From: Panopea generosa
Taxonomy: Eukaryota; Mollusca; Bivalvia; Adapedonta; Hiatellidae
NCBI GenBank assembly: GCA_029582155.1
Contig: CM055899.1
Span: 58,073,349 to 58,137,348 of the forward strand
Direction: 5' to 3'
Length of the DNA stretch: 64,000 nt
The position numbers were made by a program, and so were the translations under genes. Below the pieces are notes generated by a model that saw only the letters and a list, made by a program, of their open reading frames with translations, had not been told where the DNA came from and made no database searches. The number at the start of each line of letters is the position of its first letter. Position 1 is the first letter of the stretch. Shown piece after piece: positions 24,253 through 36,900 of this stretch.

Positions 24253-25373
24253 GTATGTTTATATATTATAAAATAATATGTTTTTTTCACAACACTTTGC
24301 AAACTGTTAAATAAATACCACTTGAACAATGTTATAAAAAAACAACATTTGTATTGGTGTGTCCGACGCTGGAACCTACTTTTTTCCATTAATCATTAAC
24401 AAATATCTTGAAGTAGCGTCATCTATAACTTTCTGTTCAGTAAATGATGGAAAGTTTATTGAATCCCAAAGAGGCCGGTCCCAACCGATGATAATGGTTG
24501 ATTCTGCCCTTGTAGTTTATCTTATTTATGAGAAACTCGTCAATACACAGTTCAGCATTTTCCGTTTTATTCGTCGATGTTTTAGTACAATCCGATTCAG
24601 GCCAATGAGTGTGCCCCGATTTAGTATTTGGTCAACAAAATTAAAGAATTTTACGCTACAGAGTCACAATACAATACAAGTGATTTAACACAATACTCAT
24701 GATATATATATATATATGATGTTTGATATAAATGTGCAGTATTACTGCTAAAATCGAAATAATATCGGCATTTTTAAGCAATTTCGAAGTTCAACTGTAA
24801 CAGAAAGCTTGTAATAAAAAGTCATCAGTTTCGACTAGTACAACACGATCCGCTCTGTTGACCCAGACAGTAATATCACGGTTGGTTGATCTTCCTTGTA
24901 CCACCCTTCACGTAATGTGTTGTAGAACAACTGGTCCATATCTAAGGGTGTTATTACTAACTTATATACTTTCAAATACTAATGTAACAATGATCATAAA
25001 ATACACATAACTTAAATATAATAACCAAAACTATATATTTTTACTTTGAAAACGTATATTTTCTGCCTCATTAAACCCCTTACACACCTATGTAATAGGG
25101 CACCCAAAGGGGTGTTAGTGGTTGAGGACAGATATTTTATTGATATTTATAAAGAATGAAAAGTAATATATAGTTCTGCATGAATTTGTTTCATCTGAAA
25201 TACTTTTATCGTTTTAATTGGTTATATTTGTGGTAATGTTAATCTATAAAATGCATTTCGAGTGCACTGTTAGTAATTTAGAATTCTCGACTCTGTATAC
25301 CGATTGAGCCAAGTTAATCTTATTTCCCGTATTCGTCTGGGTACCATCGCTCCACATTTATTATTTCTTTTTA
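24253..25373. other. Non-coding, one unassigned frame
   Basis: Unique AT-rich sequence with a short (TA)n near 24703-24716. The only sizeable open frame is the one listed at 24359-24688. Confidence 0.4.
24359..24688 (+). other. Unassigned 109-codon open frame (GTG start)
   Basis: The frame lies outside any tandem array and just beyond the mariner-like element. Its translation contains VNDGKFIESQRGRSQPMIM and a basic C-terminal part (FRFIRRCFSTIRFRPMS). It opens with GTG, not ATG, so the start is uncertain and an exon reading would need splice evidence. No domain is recognised; it could be chance or an old element fragment. Confidence 0.12.
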
Positions 25374-25578
25374 AATGGAGTTTAACGTCATTTTCAGTAC
25401 ATCTTATGTTATATATAATGGCATATCCAGTTTTATTGGTGGAGGAAGACTTCAGAATGAATCCGAGAAGATTCATCGCTGAAAGATTGTGGAATATGCG
25501 GTGATCGAACCTACGACCTAATCGGTTAGAGGAAATATATCTGGAGATGACACCTTAGTCCATTTAGCCACGAAGAAC
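25374..25578 (-). mobile_element. tRNA-derived SINE, family D
   Basis: On the minus strand the head reads CTTCGTGGCTAAATGGACTA and reaches a B box-like GTAGGTTCGATCACC (25500-25514). The body shares AGATTCATTC and CTGGATAT phrases with the nested copy at 23283-23500, and the tail ends GAAAATGACGTTAAACTCC. Opposing frames of 66-68 codons here are accidental. Confidence 0.7.
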
Positions 25579-25642
25579 CAATCACTTTTGTTTGAAAACC
25601 GGTGTATTTGAAGCCAGGATACGAACGGTGGGAGTAATTGAT

Positions 25643-28600
25643 GCAACATAGATTATTATAAGGTTATTATAAGGTTTACCAGATTTCACCCTGGAAGTGT
25701 ATTCAACATAGATTATAAGGTTTACCAGAATTCAGCCTTGAAGTGTATTTAACATAGATTATATGGTTTACCAGGGTTCAGCCTTGAAGTGTATTCAACA
25801 TAGATTATAAGGTTTACCAGAGTTTAGCCTTGAAGTGTATTCAACATAGATTAAAAGGTTTACCAGATTTCACCATGGAAGTGTTTTCATCATAGATTAT
25901 ATGGTTTACCAGGGTTCAGCCTTGAAGTGTATTCAACATAGATTATAAGGTTTACCATAGTTCAGCCTTGAAGTGTATTCAACATAGATTACATGGTTTG
26001 CCAGAGTTCAGCTTTGAAGTGTATTCAACATAGATGATAAGGTTTACCAGGGTTCAGCCTTGAAGTGTATTCAACATAGATTATAAGGTTTACCAGAGTT
26101 CAGCCTTGAAGTGTATTCAACATAGATGATAAGGTTTACCAGAGTTTATCCTTGAAGTGTATTCAACATAGATGATAAGGTTTACCAGGGTTCAGCCTTG
26201 AAGTGTATTCAACATAGATTACATGGTTTACCAGAGTTCAGCCTTGAAGTGTATTCAACATAGATGATAAGGTTTACCAGAGTTCAGCCTTGAAGTGTAT
26301 TCAACATAGATGATAATGTTTACCAGAGTTCAGCCTTTACGTGTATTCAACATAGATTACATGGTTTACCAGAGTTCAGCCTTGAAGTGTATTCAGCATA
26401 TATGATAAGGTTTACCAGAGTTCAGCCTTGAAGTGTATTCAACAAAAATGATAAGGTTTACCAGAGTTCAGCCTTGAAGTGTATTCAACATAGATAACAT
26501 GGTTTACCAGAGTTCAGCCTTGAAGTGTATTCAACATAGATGATAAGGTTAACCATAGTTCAGCCTTGAAGTGTATTCAACATAGATTACAAAGTTTACC
26601 AGAGATCAGCCTTAAAGTGTATTCAACATAGATGATAAGGTTCACCATAGTTCAGCCTTAAAGTGTATTCAACATAGATTACAAAGTTTACCAGAGATCA
26701 GCCTTAAAGTGTATTCAACATAGATGATAAGGTTTACCAGAGTTCAGCCTTGAAGTGTATTCAACATAGATTATAAGGTTTACCAGAGTTCAGCCTTGAA
26801 GTGTATTCAACATAGATTATAAGGTTTACCAGAGTTCAGTCTTGAAGTGTATTCAACATAGATTAAAAGGTTTACCAGATTTCACCATGGAAGTGTTTTC
26901 AACATAGATTATATGGTTTACCAGGGTTCAGCCTTGAAGTGTATTCAACATAGATTATAAGGTTTACCAGAGTTCAGCCTTGAAGTGTATTCAACATAGA
27001 TTACATGGTTTGCCAGAGTTCAGCCTTGAAGTGTATTCAACATAGATGATAAGGTTTACCAGGGTTCAGCCTTGAAGTGTATTCAACATAGATTATAAGG
27101 TTTACCAGAGTTCAGCCTTGAAGTGTATTCAACATAGATGATAAGGTTTACCAGAGTTTATCCTTGAAGTGTATTCAACATAGATGATAAGGTTTACCAG
27201 GATTCAGCCTTGAAGTGTATTCAACATAGATAACATGGTTTACCAGAGTTCAGCCTTGAAGTGTATTCAACATAGATGATAAGGTTTACCAGAGTTCAGC
27301 CTTGAAGTGTATTCAACATAGATGATAAGGTTTACCAGAGTTCAGCCTTTACGTGTATTCAACATAGATTACATGGTTTACCAGAGTTCAGCATTGAAGT
27401 GTATTCAGCATATATGATAAGGTTTGCCAGAGTTCAGCCTTGAAGTGTATTCAACAAAAATGATAAGGTTTACCAGAGTTCAGCCTTGAAGTGTATTCAA
27501 CATAGATTACATGGTTTACCAGAGTTCAGCCTTGAAGTGTATTAAACATAGATGATAAGGTTAACCATAGTTCAGCCTTGAAGTGTATTCAACATAGACG
27601 ATAAAGTTCACCATAGTTCAGCCTTGAAGTGTATTCAACATAGATTACAAAGTTTACCAGAGATCAGCCTTAAAGTGTATTCAACATAGATGATAAGGTT
27701 TACCAGAGTTCAGCCTTGAAGTGTATTCAACATAGATTATAAGGTTTACCAGAGTTCAGCCTTGAAGTGTATTCAACATAGATTATAAGGTTTACCAGAG
27801 TTCAGTCTTGAAGTGTATTCAACATAGATTATAAGGTTTACCAGAGTTCAGCCTTGAAGTGTATTCAACATAGATTACATGGTTTACCAAAGTTCAGCCT
27901 TGAAGTGTATTCAACATAGATTATAAGGTTTACCAGAGTTCAGCCTTGAAGTGTATTCAACATAGATTATAAGGTTAACCAGAGTTCAGCCTTGAAGTGT
28001 ATTCAACATAGATGATAAGGTTTACCATAGTTCAGCCTTTAAGTGTATTCAACATAGATTATAAGGTTAACCAGAGTTCAGCCTGGAAGTGTATTCAGCA
28101 TAGATTACATTGTGAACCAGGGTCCATCCTTGAAGTATATTCAACATAGATTATAAGGTTTACCAAAGTTTACCCTGGAAGTGTATTCAACAGAGATAAC
28201 ATTGTTTACAAGGGTCCATCCTAGAAGTGTATTCAATATAGATTATAAGGTTTACAAGAGTTCACCATGGAAGTGTATTCAACATAGATAATAAGGTTTA
28301 TCAGATTTCACCCTGGAAGTGTATTCAACATAGATGATAAGGTTTACCAGAGTTTACCCTGGAAGTGTATTCAACATAGATTACATTGTTAACCATGGTC
28401 CATCCTTGAAGTGTATTCAACATAGTTTATAAGGTTTACCAGATTTCACCCTGGAAGTGTATTCAACATAGATTACATTGTTAACCATGGTCCATCCTTG
28501 AAGTGTATTCAACATAGATTATAAGGTTTACCAAAGTTCACCCTTGAAGTGTATTCAACATAGATTACATTGTTAACCATGGTCAATCCTTGAAGTGATT

Positions 28601-30305
28601 CAACATAGATTATAAGGTTTACCAGAGTTTACCCTGGAAGTGTATTCAGCATAGATTACATTGTTAACCATGGTCCATCCTTGAAGTGTATTCAATATAG
28701 ATTATAAGGTTTACCAGAGTTTACCCTGGAAGTGTATTTAAAATAGAGTATAAGGTTTACCAGAGTTTACCCTGGAAGTGTATTCAACATAGAGTATAAG
28801 GTTTACCAGAGTTTACCCTGGAAGTGTATTCAACATAGATTACATTGTTAACCAGGGTCCATCATAGAAGTGTATTCAGTATAGATTATAAGGTTTACAA
28901 GAGTTCACCATGGAAGTGTATCCAACATAGATTATAAGGTTTACCAGAGTTTACCCTGGAAGTGTATTCAACATAGATTACATTGCTAACCAGGGTCCAT
29001 CCTTGAAGTGTATTCAATATACATTACATTGTTTACCAGGGTCCATCCTATAATTATATTCAGTATATATTATGAGGTTTACAAGAGTTCACCATGGAAG
29101 TGTATTCAACATAGTTTATAAGGTTTACCAGATTTCAGCCTTGAAGTGTATTGAACATAGATTACATTGTTTACCATGGTCCATCCTTGAAGTGTATTCA
29201 ACATAGTTTATAAGGTTTACCAGATTTCACCCTGGAAGTGTATTCAATATAGATTACATTGTTAACCATGGTCCATCCTTGAAGTGTATTCAACATAGAT
29301 TACATTGTTAACCATGGTCCATCCTTGAAGTGTATTCAACATAGATTATAAGGTTTACCAGAGTTCACCCTTGAAGTGTATTCAATATAGATTATAAAGT
29401 TAACCAGAGTTCACCCTGGACGTTTATCCAACATAAATTAAATTGTTAACCAGGGTCCATCCTTGAAGTGTATTCAACATAAATTAAATTGTTTACCACA
29501 GTTCAGCCTTGAAGTGTATTCAACATAGATGATAAGGTTTGCCAGAGTTTGCCCTGGAAGTGTATTCAACATAGATTACATTGTTAACCAGTGTCCATCC
29601 TTGAAGTGTACTCAACATAGATAATAAGGTTAACCAAAGTTTACCCTGGAAGTATATTCAAAATAGATAATATTAGTAACCAGGGTCCATCCTTGAAGTG
29701 TATTCAACATAGATTATAAGGTTTACCAAAGTTCACCATTGAAGAGTATCCAACATAGATTATAAGATTTACCAGAGTTCACCATTGAAGTGTATTCAAC
29801 ATAGATTATAAGGTTTACCAAAGTTCACCATTGAAGAGTATCCAACATAGATTATAAGGTTTACAATAGTTCACCATAGAAGTGTATTCAACATAGATAA
29901 TAAGGTTTACCAGAGTTCACCCTGGAAGTGTATTGAACATAGGTGATAAGATTTACCAGAGTTAACCCTGAAAGTGTATCAAACATAGATTATAAGGTTT
30001 ACCAGAGTTCACCCGGAAAGTGTATTCAACATAGATGATAAGATTTACCAGAGTTAACCCTAAAAGTGTATCTAACATAGATTATAAGGTTTACCAGAGT
30101 TCACCCTGGAAGTTTATTTAACATAGATTATAAGGTTGACCAGAGTTCATCCTGGAAGTGTATTCAACATAGATTATAAGGTTGACCAGAGTTCACCCTG
30201 GACGTGTATTCAACATAGATCATTTACCAGAGTGCACCATTGAAGTGTATCCAACATAGATTACAGTGTAAACCGCGGTCCATCCTTGCAATGTATTTAA
30301 CATAC
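25643..30305. repeat. 46 bp minisatellite, about 100 copies, with higher-order structure
   Basis: The unit is GATTATAAGGTTTACCAGAG, TTCAGCCTTGAAGTGTATTC, AACATA (46 bp). In the left part, diagnostic variants recur with a 1,012 bp offset (22 units): TTAAAAGG at 25851 and 26863; ACATGGTTTG at 25991 and 27003; CAGCCTTTAC at 26331 and 27343. Further right the offset becomes 966 bp (21 units). From about 28,100 the array changes to 92 bp dimers, alternating an ACATTGTTAACCATGGTCC subtype with an ATAAGGTTTACCAGAGTT subtype (28381, 28473, 28565). Divergence rises toward the right end, which abuts a reverse-transcriptase relic. It is not a gene. Confidence 0.97.
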
Positions 30306-30354
30306 GTTATGATTATGGTATACGAGGGTACATTCTGTGTAATCAACATAGTCG

Positions 30355-30545
30355 GTGTATTCTTTTTGCGTTCAGTATGTAAGACGATATCATCGGCATG
30401 TAACACAACCTAATGGTAACCTTATTCTTTTTAATTCACAGCAAAATCATTTTTAAAGACACTGAATAAAACAAGTAAGGATAAACCACATCCTTGTCTG
30501 ATCCCTGCGGTGACGTCAAACAGTCGGTATGAAAGCCATTACACG
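30355..30545 (-). pseudogene. Non-LTR retrotransposon reverse transcriptase relic
   Basis: On the minus strand one frame reads TAGIRQGCGLSLLVLFSVF, matching the conserved GIRQGC-LSP-LF block of LINE reverse transcriptases. After a stop and a phase change another reads LHADDIVLHTERKK, with the catalytic ADD of the (F/Y)ADD motif at about 30385-30400. The spacing of the two blocks is shorter than in intact enzymes and stops intervene, so this is a dead internally deleted fragment. The 46 bp array begins within a few tens of bases of its 3' side. Confidence 0.75.
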
Positions 30546-30884
30546 TGATACATGAAGATGTATAATAATACAGTACAATGATTTTAGAGCACCTTATGTC
30601 TATCTAACTTCAAATACCGTATATGTTAAAAATAATTGAGTGCATACTAACGGTCAATCAATGTTGAAAATGTTGAGGCAGCAAGCATTTCCAGAATGTC
30701 CTACTGTATATATACTGTATATATTATAAATGAAATAGCTTTAAAACCACACAATGACAGACAGGAATGATAGTATATTTATCAAATACGTGTAATAAAC
30801 ACATTATTCCAAGTTAGTATATTGTACTTTTATTCTACAAGGAAACGTTGGCCCATTTGCAATGCGTATCATGGTTCTAGAGTG
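30546..30884. other. Non-coding, no gene seen
   Basis: AT-rich. It may hold more decayed retroelement sequence upstream of the reverse-transcriptase relic, but no block is recognisable. Confidence 0.35.
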
Positions 30885-31080
30885 TAGAGCGCGTGGTCCA
30901 GCTGTAGGTTATCGGACCCAGGTAAGGAGGGTCGTGGGCCGATCCTCCGCCACGGCAATGTTTGGTGTCCTTGAGCAAGACACGTTATCCGCATATACTA
31001 AGTACTGGAAGACTTCGATTTGTCTAAGTTGTAAGAGCTTGTTTCACAATTGGAGGGAAATAAATATTAAGTTTCAACTA
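30885..31080 (+). mobile_element. tRNA-derived SINE, family B
   Basis: The head GAGCGCGTGGTCCAGCTGTA and a degenerate B box (GTGGGCCGATCCTCC) are followed by TCCTTGAGCAAGACACGTTA, TACTGGAAGACTTCGATTTG and a GGGAAATAAATATTAAG tail. A 101-codon plus frame runs through it by chance. Confidence 0.75.
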
Positions 31081-33237
31081 ACTGATTTGAATTGGTTAGT
31101 ACTCGGTAGAAGAGTAATATTTTGGAGCGTCTATGTCTACGTTATAAAATGCGTGATCCCAGCATAATGTCATATAAAACACAGATTGCACTGTGCAGAT
31201 TTTACAATACTTATCATAATAATTGCGTTAGAAACGTCAGAACATATCTATAAAAGTAAGCTTACATAAGACAATAGGTAGTTTATACTATACTCATCTA
31301 TTTTAACACGATTGTGAAGTAAGCTCAGTGTTTATATGAATATTTCCCTAGTCAATTAACCTCACTGACATTTCTTTTGAGGGGTCATCGGGTCAATCAT
31401 GGGATTGAACTCTTGACCTTTAACATGAGCTTCGCTTCCGACCAACTTTGAACAGTTACTTTAATCGAAAATATGCAAATACAAAGTTCTGACATGTTTT
31501 ATATGAAATTATATTATATGATAATTTCTTTTTTGTTGGTTTTTATAGTTAGTACGCAAACTGCCAATGTGGAAATTAAAATAACTTGAAAAACAACAAC
31601 AATACGAAATTATGACAGAAAGTACCGCTGCAAACGTTATCACCAAAACGCATGTTGACGATTAGAAATATAAAAAGACACAGCCATATTTGTTTACTGA
31701 CAATGCTGGCAGATAATTATTCATAGACATAAAGGAAATGCAACAGAACAAAAAAAAACATCAAAAGAAAACGAAAACACATTACGACAGAAGTATTAAT
31801 TGACCAAGAAGTTTGTCAATATAACTTATATTTTCTCGATCACATAAGGCAAGCCATTAATCTCACTTATAGTTGACTTTGATACTTCTGTCATCAATAG
31901 AGCTGATATCTCATGTGTCGTGTAAATCATCATTAACGATCGATTACGATCGATCATTTCGCCAACAAAAGTTTCAATAAAGAAAAAACAACAAATATCG
32001 TTTCATCATCTCTTAACAAGTGTTTTGATATTTCTACTTTTCGGTAAAATGAAAACCACATATTTACTCACGCTATCACCTCAACAAACCTCAAACACAA
32101 ATGAGTCTTCGCATCATAGTTACGGAATGAACCAACATGAAGTGCACCATTTTAGAACAATTAAGATGTATAACGACGGTGTATTTCATTGTTATCACGG
32201 TATATTTTAAGACCGCACTGTCCCAATGTTATTGCAGAAAATAATATTTTAAAGACCACCCTGTCCCAATGTTATTGTAGGAAATAATATCTAATGAAGG
32301 TATAGTACCACCACGGGAAACAGGACATGCTTCCTTCGCATAATGGCGGTTATAAATGATCCTTGTTTCTTCTTCTTTAAAAATGCATTTTCCTTATTTT
32401 AATGATCATTTTATGTTTTATTTGAATGTCATTTTTGATGTTTTTTGATTATTTTGAAAGCAATGTCATGTTTGAATTGTGAATTTAGGGGAATAATGAT
32501 GCTTGAAAATTGGGGTATGGATACATGATTTCGGAGGTCTACTTTCACTTCGTCAACAGTGTACACACACTGAACAGGAAAAAAAATTCTTATATGACAC
32601 ATGATTCCTACTTTTCTCATCATATTGTCGTAATACAAAGGTTGACAAAGTTTCACGTCTTTCATTTGGGTCTCTCTATGAATGACAAGCCTTCAAACTT
32701 TTATTATTTACTATAGAATAAAGAACAAAAATAACTGGTGGGCTTGCACCTACAATCATATATGAGAGGCGCAGAAGGCATTTAAGTAAACAAAAACAGA
32801 CTCGGTTTTATTGTGTCTGTTTGTGAGAAGAAATTTAATTTAATATACATGTACACAACATCTTACGCCCAACTGGCACCGTAGTAAGGGATATTCTGTT
32901 CTATTAAACATTGAATGACCTCCATGATTCAGCCAGGAATAATAACAACACTGTCAGCGTACGGTCATCAGACCGCACGCAAGACTGCTGTTTTGATGGT
33001 CAGTACTTTATGTACTTGTGTTGGACATAAAGGTCCCTTCGAGGTACAGAAAGCGCTAAATAACAGATAATGGCAGAATCGGTCATATTGAGAACAAATT
33101 AAAACTTGTATTTCACATTTGTCACCAACATTGTTTTTCATTTATGACGAGTATGTTTTACATTAAATGTGAAAAATATAACCACACATGTTGTTTTAAT
33201 GGGGTTTAACGCCATTTTCACGGCAGTTGATTGTATA
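31081..33237. other. Non-coding, small duplications only
   Basis: No gene recognised in 2.1 kb. A ~43 bp tandem pair (CTGTCCCAATGTTATTG) lies at 32209-32293. The stretch 32791-32880 is related to 18222-18300. GGGTTTAACGCCATTTTCAC at about 33201-33221 resembles the tail of SINE family D. Short opposing frames at 32429-32716 overlap and are not called. Confidence 0.4.
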
Positions 33238-33434
33238 CAATAGAACTTCGATGACTCAAACCCAACGGGACAAAATAGTTCGAATTAAAGGTTGTTCGAG
33301 ACAAATATTGTTTCAACAGCATACTAGCATGTATATATATACATCGGCAAAGGAATTCGGCCGGGACCAGGTAAGTAGTTAAAGCTATATATGGTTTTCC
33401 AGGACTCCGTGTTCGAGTCAATGAAGTTCTACTG
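33238..33434. mobile_element. Pogo-like MITE, 197 bp
   Basis: The left end begins CAATAGAACTTCGATGACTC and the right end, reverse-complemented, begins CAGTAGAACTTCATTGACTC. The terminal inverted repeats are about 24 bp with roughly 20 matches. TA flanks both ends (33236-33237 and 33435-33436). CAGTAGAAC-type ends followed by GTTCGAATTA-like internal motifs are characteristic of pogo/Tigger-type members of the Tc1/mariner superfamily. There is no transposase, so it would have been moved in trans. Confidence 0.8.
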
Positions 33435-33436
33435 TA

Positions 33437-33990
33437 GTGTTATTTCCAATATCCAATAGGCACGCAGGCCCATCTGGTATTTACAATAACATATGACAAA
33501 CAGTGGTTTAGTTGTGCTTTTTAACAGTTACAATATAAGTTTCATAACATAAATCGCATCAAATATATTTAATCTGAAATTAAAGCAAAGGTGAAAATAA
33601 ATGTAAGGGGGTGAAGGTGCCATATTGTTGCATGTTCATTTCGGTTGTAATGTCAGAAAAGCAAATATAATACAAATAATGGTCTAACCTAATATAAATC
33701 AATAGTGTTCTTAAAAACATATGTATCAGACAAAACGAATTCTTTAATGGGGAAGAAATCACAAGCTTAATTCTTCAACGAGGAAAAAGGTTAGTGAAAA
33801 TTACTGACTGTTTTACAACAGAGATTGTTTGTTTCGATATTTCGATGTTATATATTTAACTCTTCAATACTGGATGCTGGAAATATTTGAATTATGGTTA
33901 TTTATGGTTGAATTTCGAAACATAAATATCGAACTGATTTAAATCTGCCGGCATTGAAAGATGTAAACGTTACAGAAGTAATGATAAAAT
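33437..33990. other. Non-coding, no gene seen
   Basis: AT-rich sequence leading to the 21 bp array. Nothing recognised. Confidence 0.4.
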
Positions 33991-36900
33991 GATCAGCAGC
34001 AGCAGCAGTAACATGAGCAGTAGTGGTAGTAACAATAGCAGCAACAGCAGTTACATGAGCAGTAACGGCAATAACATGAGCAGTAGCAGCAGCAGTAAAA
34101 TGAACAGTAGCAGCAAAAACATGTGCAGCAGCAGCAGAAACATGAGCAGCAGCAGCGATAACATGAGAGAAGCAACAGTTACATGAGCAGTAGCCGCAGT
34201 AACATGATAAGTAGCGACGGAAACATTAGCAGTAACAGCGGTAACATGAGTAGCATCAGCGGTTACATGAGCAGTAACAGCAGTAACATGAGTAGAAGCA
34301 GCAGTAACAAGAGCAGTAGCAGCGGTAACATGAGCAGTAGCAGCGGAAACATCAACAGAGGAAGCGGTTACATGAGCAGTAGCAGTGGTAACATGAGAAG
34401 TAGCAGCGGTAACATGAGCAGAAGCAGCGGTAACATGAGCAGAAGCAGCGGTTACATGAGCGGAAGCAACGGTAACATGAGCAGCAGCAGTAGCAGCGGT
34501 AACATAAGCAAGAGCAGTAATATGAGCAGCAGCAGTAGCAACGGTAACTTGAGCAGTAGCAGCAGTAACATGAGCAGTAGCAGCGGTTACATGAACAGAG
34601 GCAGCGGTTACATGAGCAGTAGCAGCGGTAACACGAGCAGAGGCAGCGATTACATGAGCAGTAGCAGCGGTAACACGAGCAGAGGCAGCGGTTACATGAG
34701 CAGTAGCAGCGGTAACATTAGCAGAAGCAGCAGTAACATGAGAAGAGGCAGCGGTTACATGAGCAGAAGCAGCGGTAACATGAGCAGAAGCAGCGGTAAC
34801 ATGAGAAGAGGCAGCGGTAACATGAGCAGAAGCAGCGTAAACATGAGAAGAGGCAGCGGTTACATGAGCAGAAGCAGCGGTAACATGAGCAGTAGCAGCG
34901 GTAACATGAGCAGAAGCAGCGGTAACATGAGAAGAGGCAGCGGTTACATGAGCAGTAGCAGCGGTAACATGAGGAGAAGCAGCGGTTACAGGAGCAGAGG
35001 CAGCGGTTACATGAGCAGTAGCAGCGGTAAAATGAGCAGGGGTAGCGGTTACATGAGCAGTAGCAGCGGTTACATGAGCAGAAGCAGCGGTAACATGAGA
35101 AGAGGCAGCGGTAACATGAGCAGCAGCAGCGGTAACATGAGCAGTAGCAGCGGAAACATGAGATGAGCAGAGGCAGCGGTTACATGAGCAGTGGCAGCGG
35201 TAACATGAGCAGTAACAGCGGTAACATGAGTAGAAGCAGTGGTAACAAGAGCAGTAGCAGCGGTAAAATGAGCAGCAGTAGTAACATGAACAGTAGCAGC
35301 GGTAACATGAGCAGTTGCAGCGGTAGCTAGAGCAGTAGCAGCGGTAACATGAGCAGTAGCAGCGGTTACATGAGAAAAAGTAGCGGTAACATGAGCAGTA
35401 GCGGCGGAAACGTGAGCAGCAGCGGCGGTTACATGAGCAGTAGCAGCGGTTACATGAGCAGAGGCAGCGGTAACATGAGACGAAGCATGGGGAACATGAG
35501 CAAGCAGCAGCGGTAACATGAAAAGAAGCAGCGGTAACATGAGCGGAAGTAGCCGTTACATGAGCAGGTGCAACGGTAACATGAGCGGAAGCAACGGTAA
35601 TATGAGCAGCAGCAGTAGCAGCGGTAACATGAGCAGCAGCAGTAACATGAACAGCAGCAGTAGCAGCGGTAACTTGAGCAGAGGAAGCGGTTACATGAGC
35701 AGTAGCAGCGGAAACATGAGCAGAATCAGCGGTAACATGAGCAGAAGCAGCGGTAACATGAGCAATAGCAGCGGAAACATGAGCAGAGGTAGTGGTTACA
35801 TGAGAAATAGCAGCGGTAACATGAGCAGTAGCAGCGGTAACATGAGCAGAATCAGCGGAAACATGAGCAGAGGCAGCGGTTACATTAGTAGTAGCAGTGG
35901 TAACATGAGCAGTAGCAGCGGTAACATGAGAAGAAGCAGCGGTAAGGTGAGCAGCAGCGGCGGAAACATGAGCCGCAGCGGCGGTTACATGAGCAGTAGT
36001 AGCGGTTATATGAGCAGAGGCAGCGGTAACATGAGAAGAAGCATGGGGAAAATGAGCAAGCAGCAGCGGTAACATGAAAAGAAGCAGCGGTAACATGAGC
36101 AGAAGTAGCCGTTACATGAGCAGGTGTAGCGGTAACATAAGCGGAAGCAACGGTAATATGAGCAGCAGCAGTAGCAGCGGTAACATGAGCAGCAGCAGTA
36201 ACATGAACAGCAGCAGTAGCAGCGGTAACTTGAGCAGAAGAAGCGGTAACATGAGCAGTAGCAGTGGAAACATGAGCAGAATCAGCAGTAACAAGAGCAG
36301 AAGCAGCGGTAACATGAGCAGTAGCAGCGGTAACTTGAGCAGAGGAAGCGGTAACATGAGCAGAAGCAGCGGAAACATGAGCAGAATCAGCGGTAACATG
36401 AGCAGAATCAGCGGTAACATGAGCAGTAGCAGCGGAAACATGAGCAGAGGCAGTGGTAACATGAGCAATAGCAGCAGTGACATGAGCAGAAGCAGCGGTA
36501 ACATGAAAAGAGGAAGCGGTTACATGAGCAGAAGCAGCGGTAACATGAGCAGAATCAGCGGAAACATGAGCAGAGGCAGCAGTTACATTAGTAGTAGCAG
36601 TGGAAACATGAGCAGAGGCAGCGGTAACATGAGCAGTAGCAGCGGTAACATTAGCAGAAGCAGCGTAAACATGAGCAGTAGCAGCGGTAACAGTAGCAGA
36701 GGCAGCGGTAACATGAGCAGTAGCAGCGGTAACATTAGCAGAAGCAGCGTATACATGAGCAGTAGCAGCGGTAACATGAGCAGAGGCAGCGGTTACATGA
36801 GAAGAAGCAGCGGTAACATGAGCAGCAGCGGCGGTTACATGAGAAGTAGCAGCAGTTACATGAGCAGAGGCAGCGGTATCATGAGAAGAAGCATGGGGAA

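Noticed and set aside
25643-30305. CRISPR array
   Set aside because: The whole 46 bp unit repeats, with no unique spacers between constant repeats, no cas genes and a eukaryotic setting. The same applies to the 44, 41 and 70 bp arrays.
34051-36096. 681-codon minus-strand frame read as a giant secreted or structural protein
   Set aside because: It lies wholly in the 21 bp array. All three minus phases of the unit are stop-free, and the frame slides between three different heptads, so length carries no coding signal.
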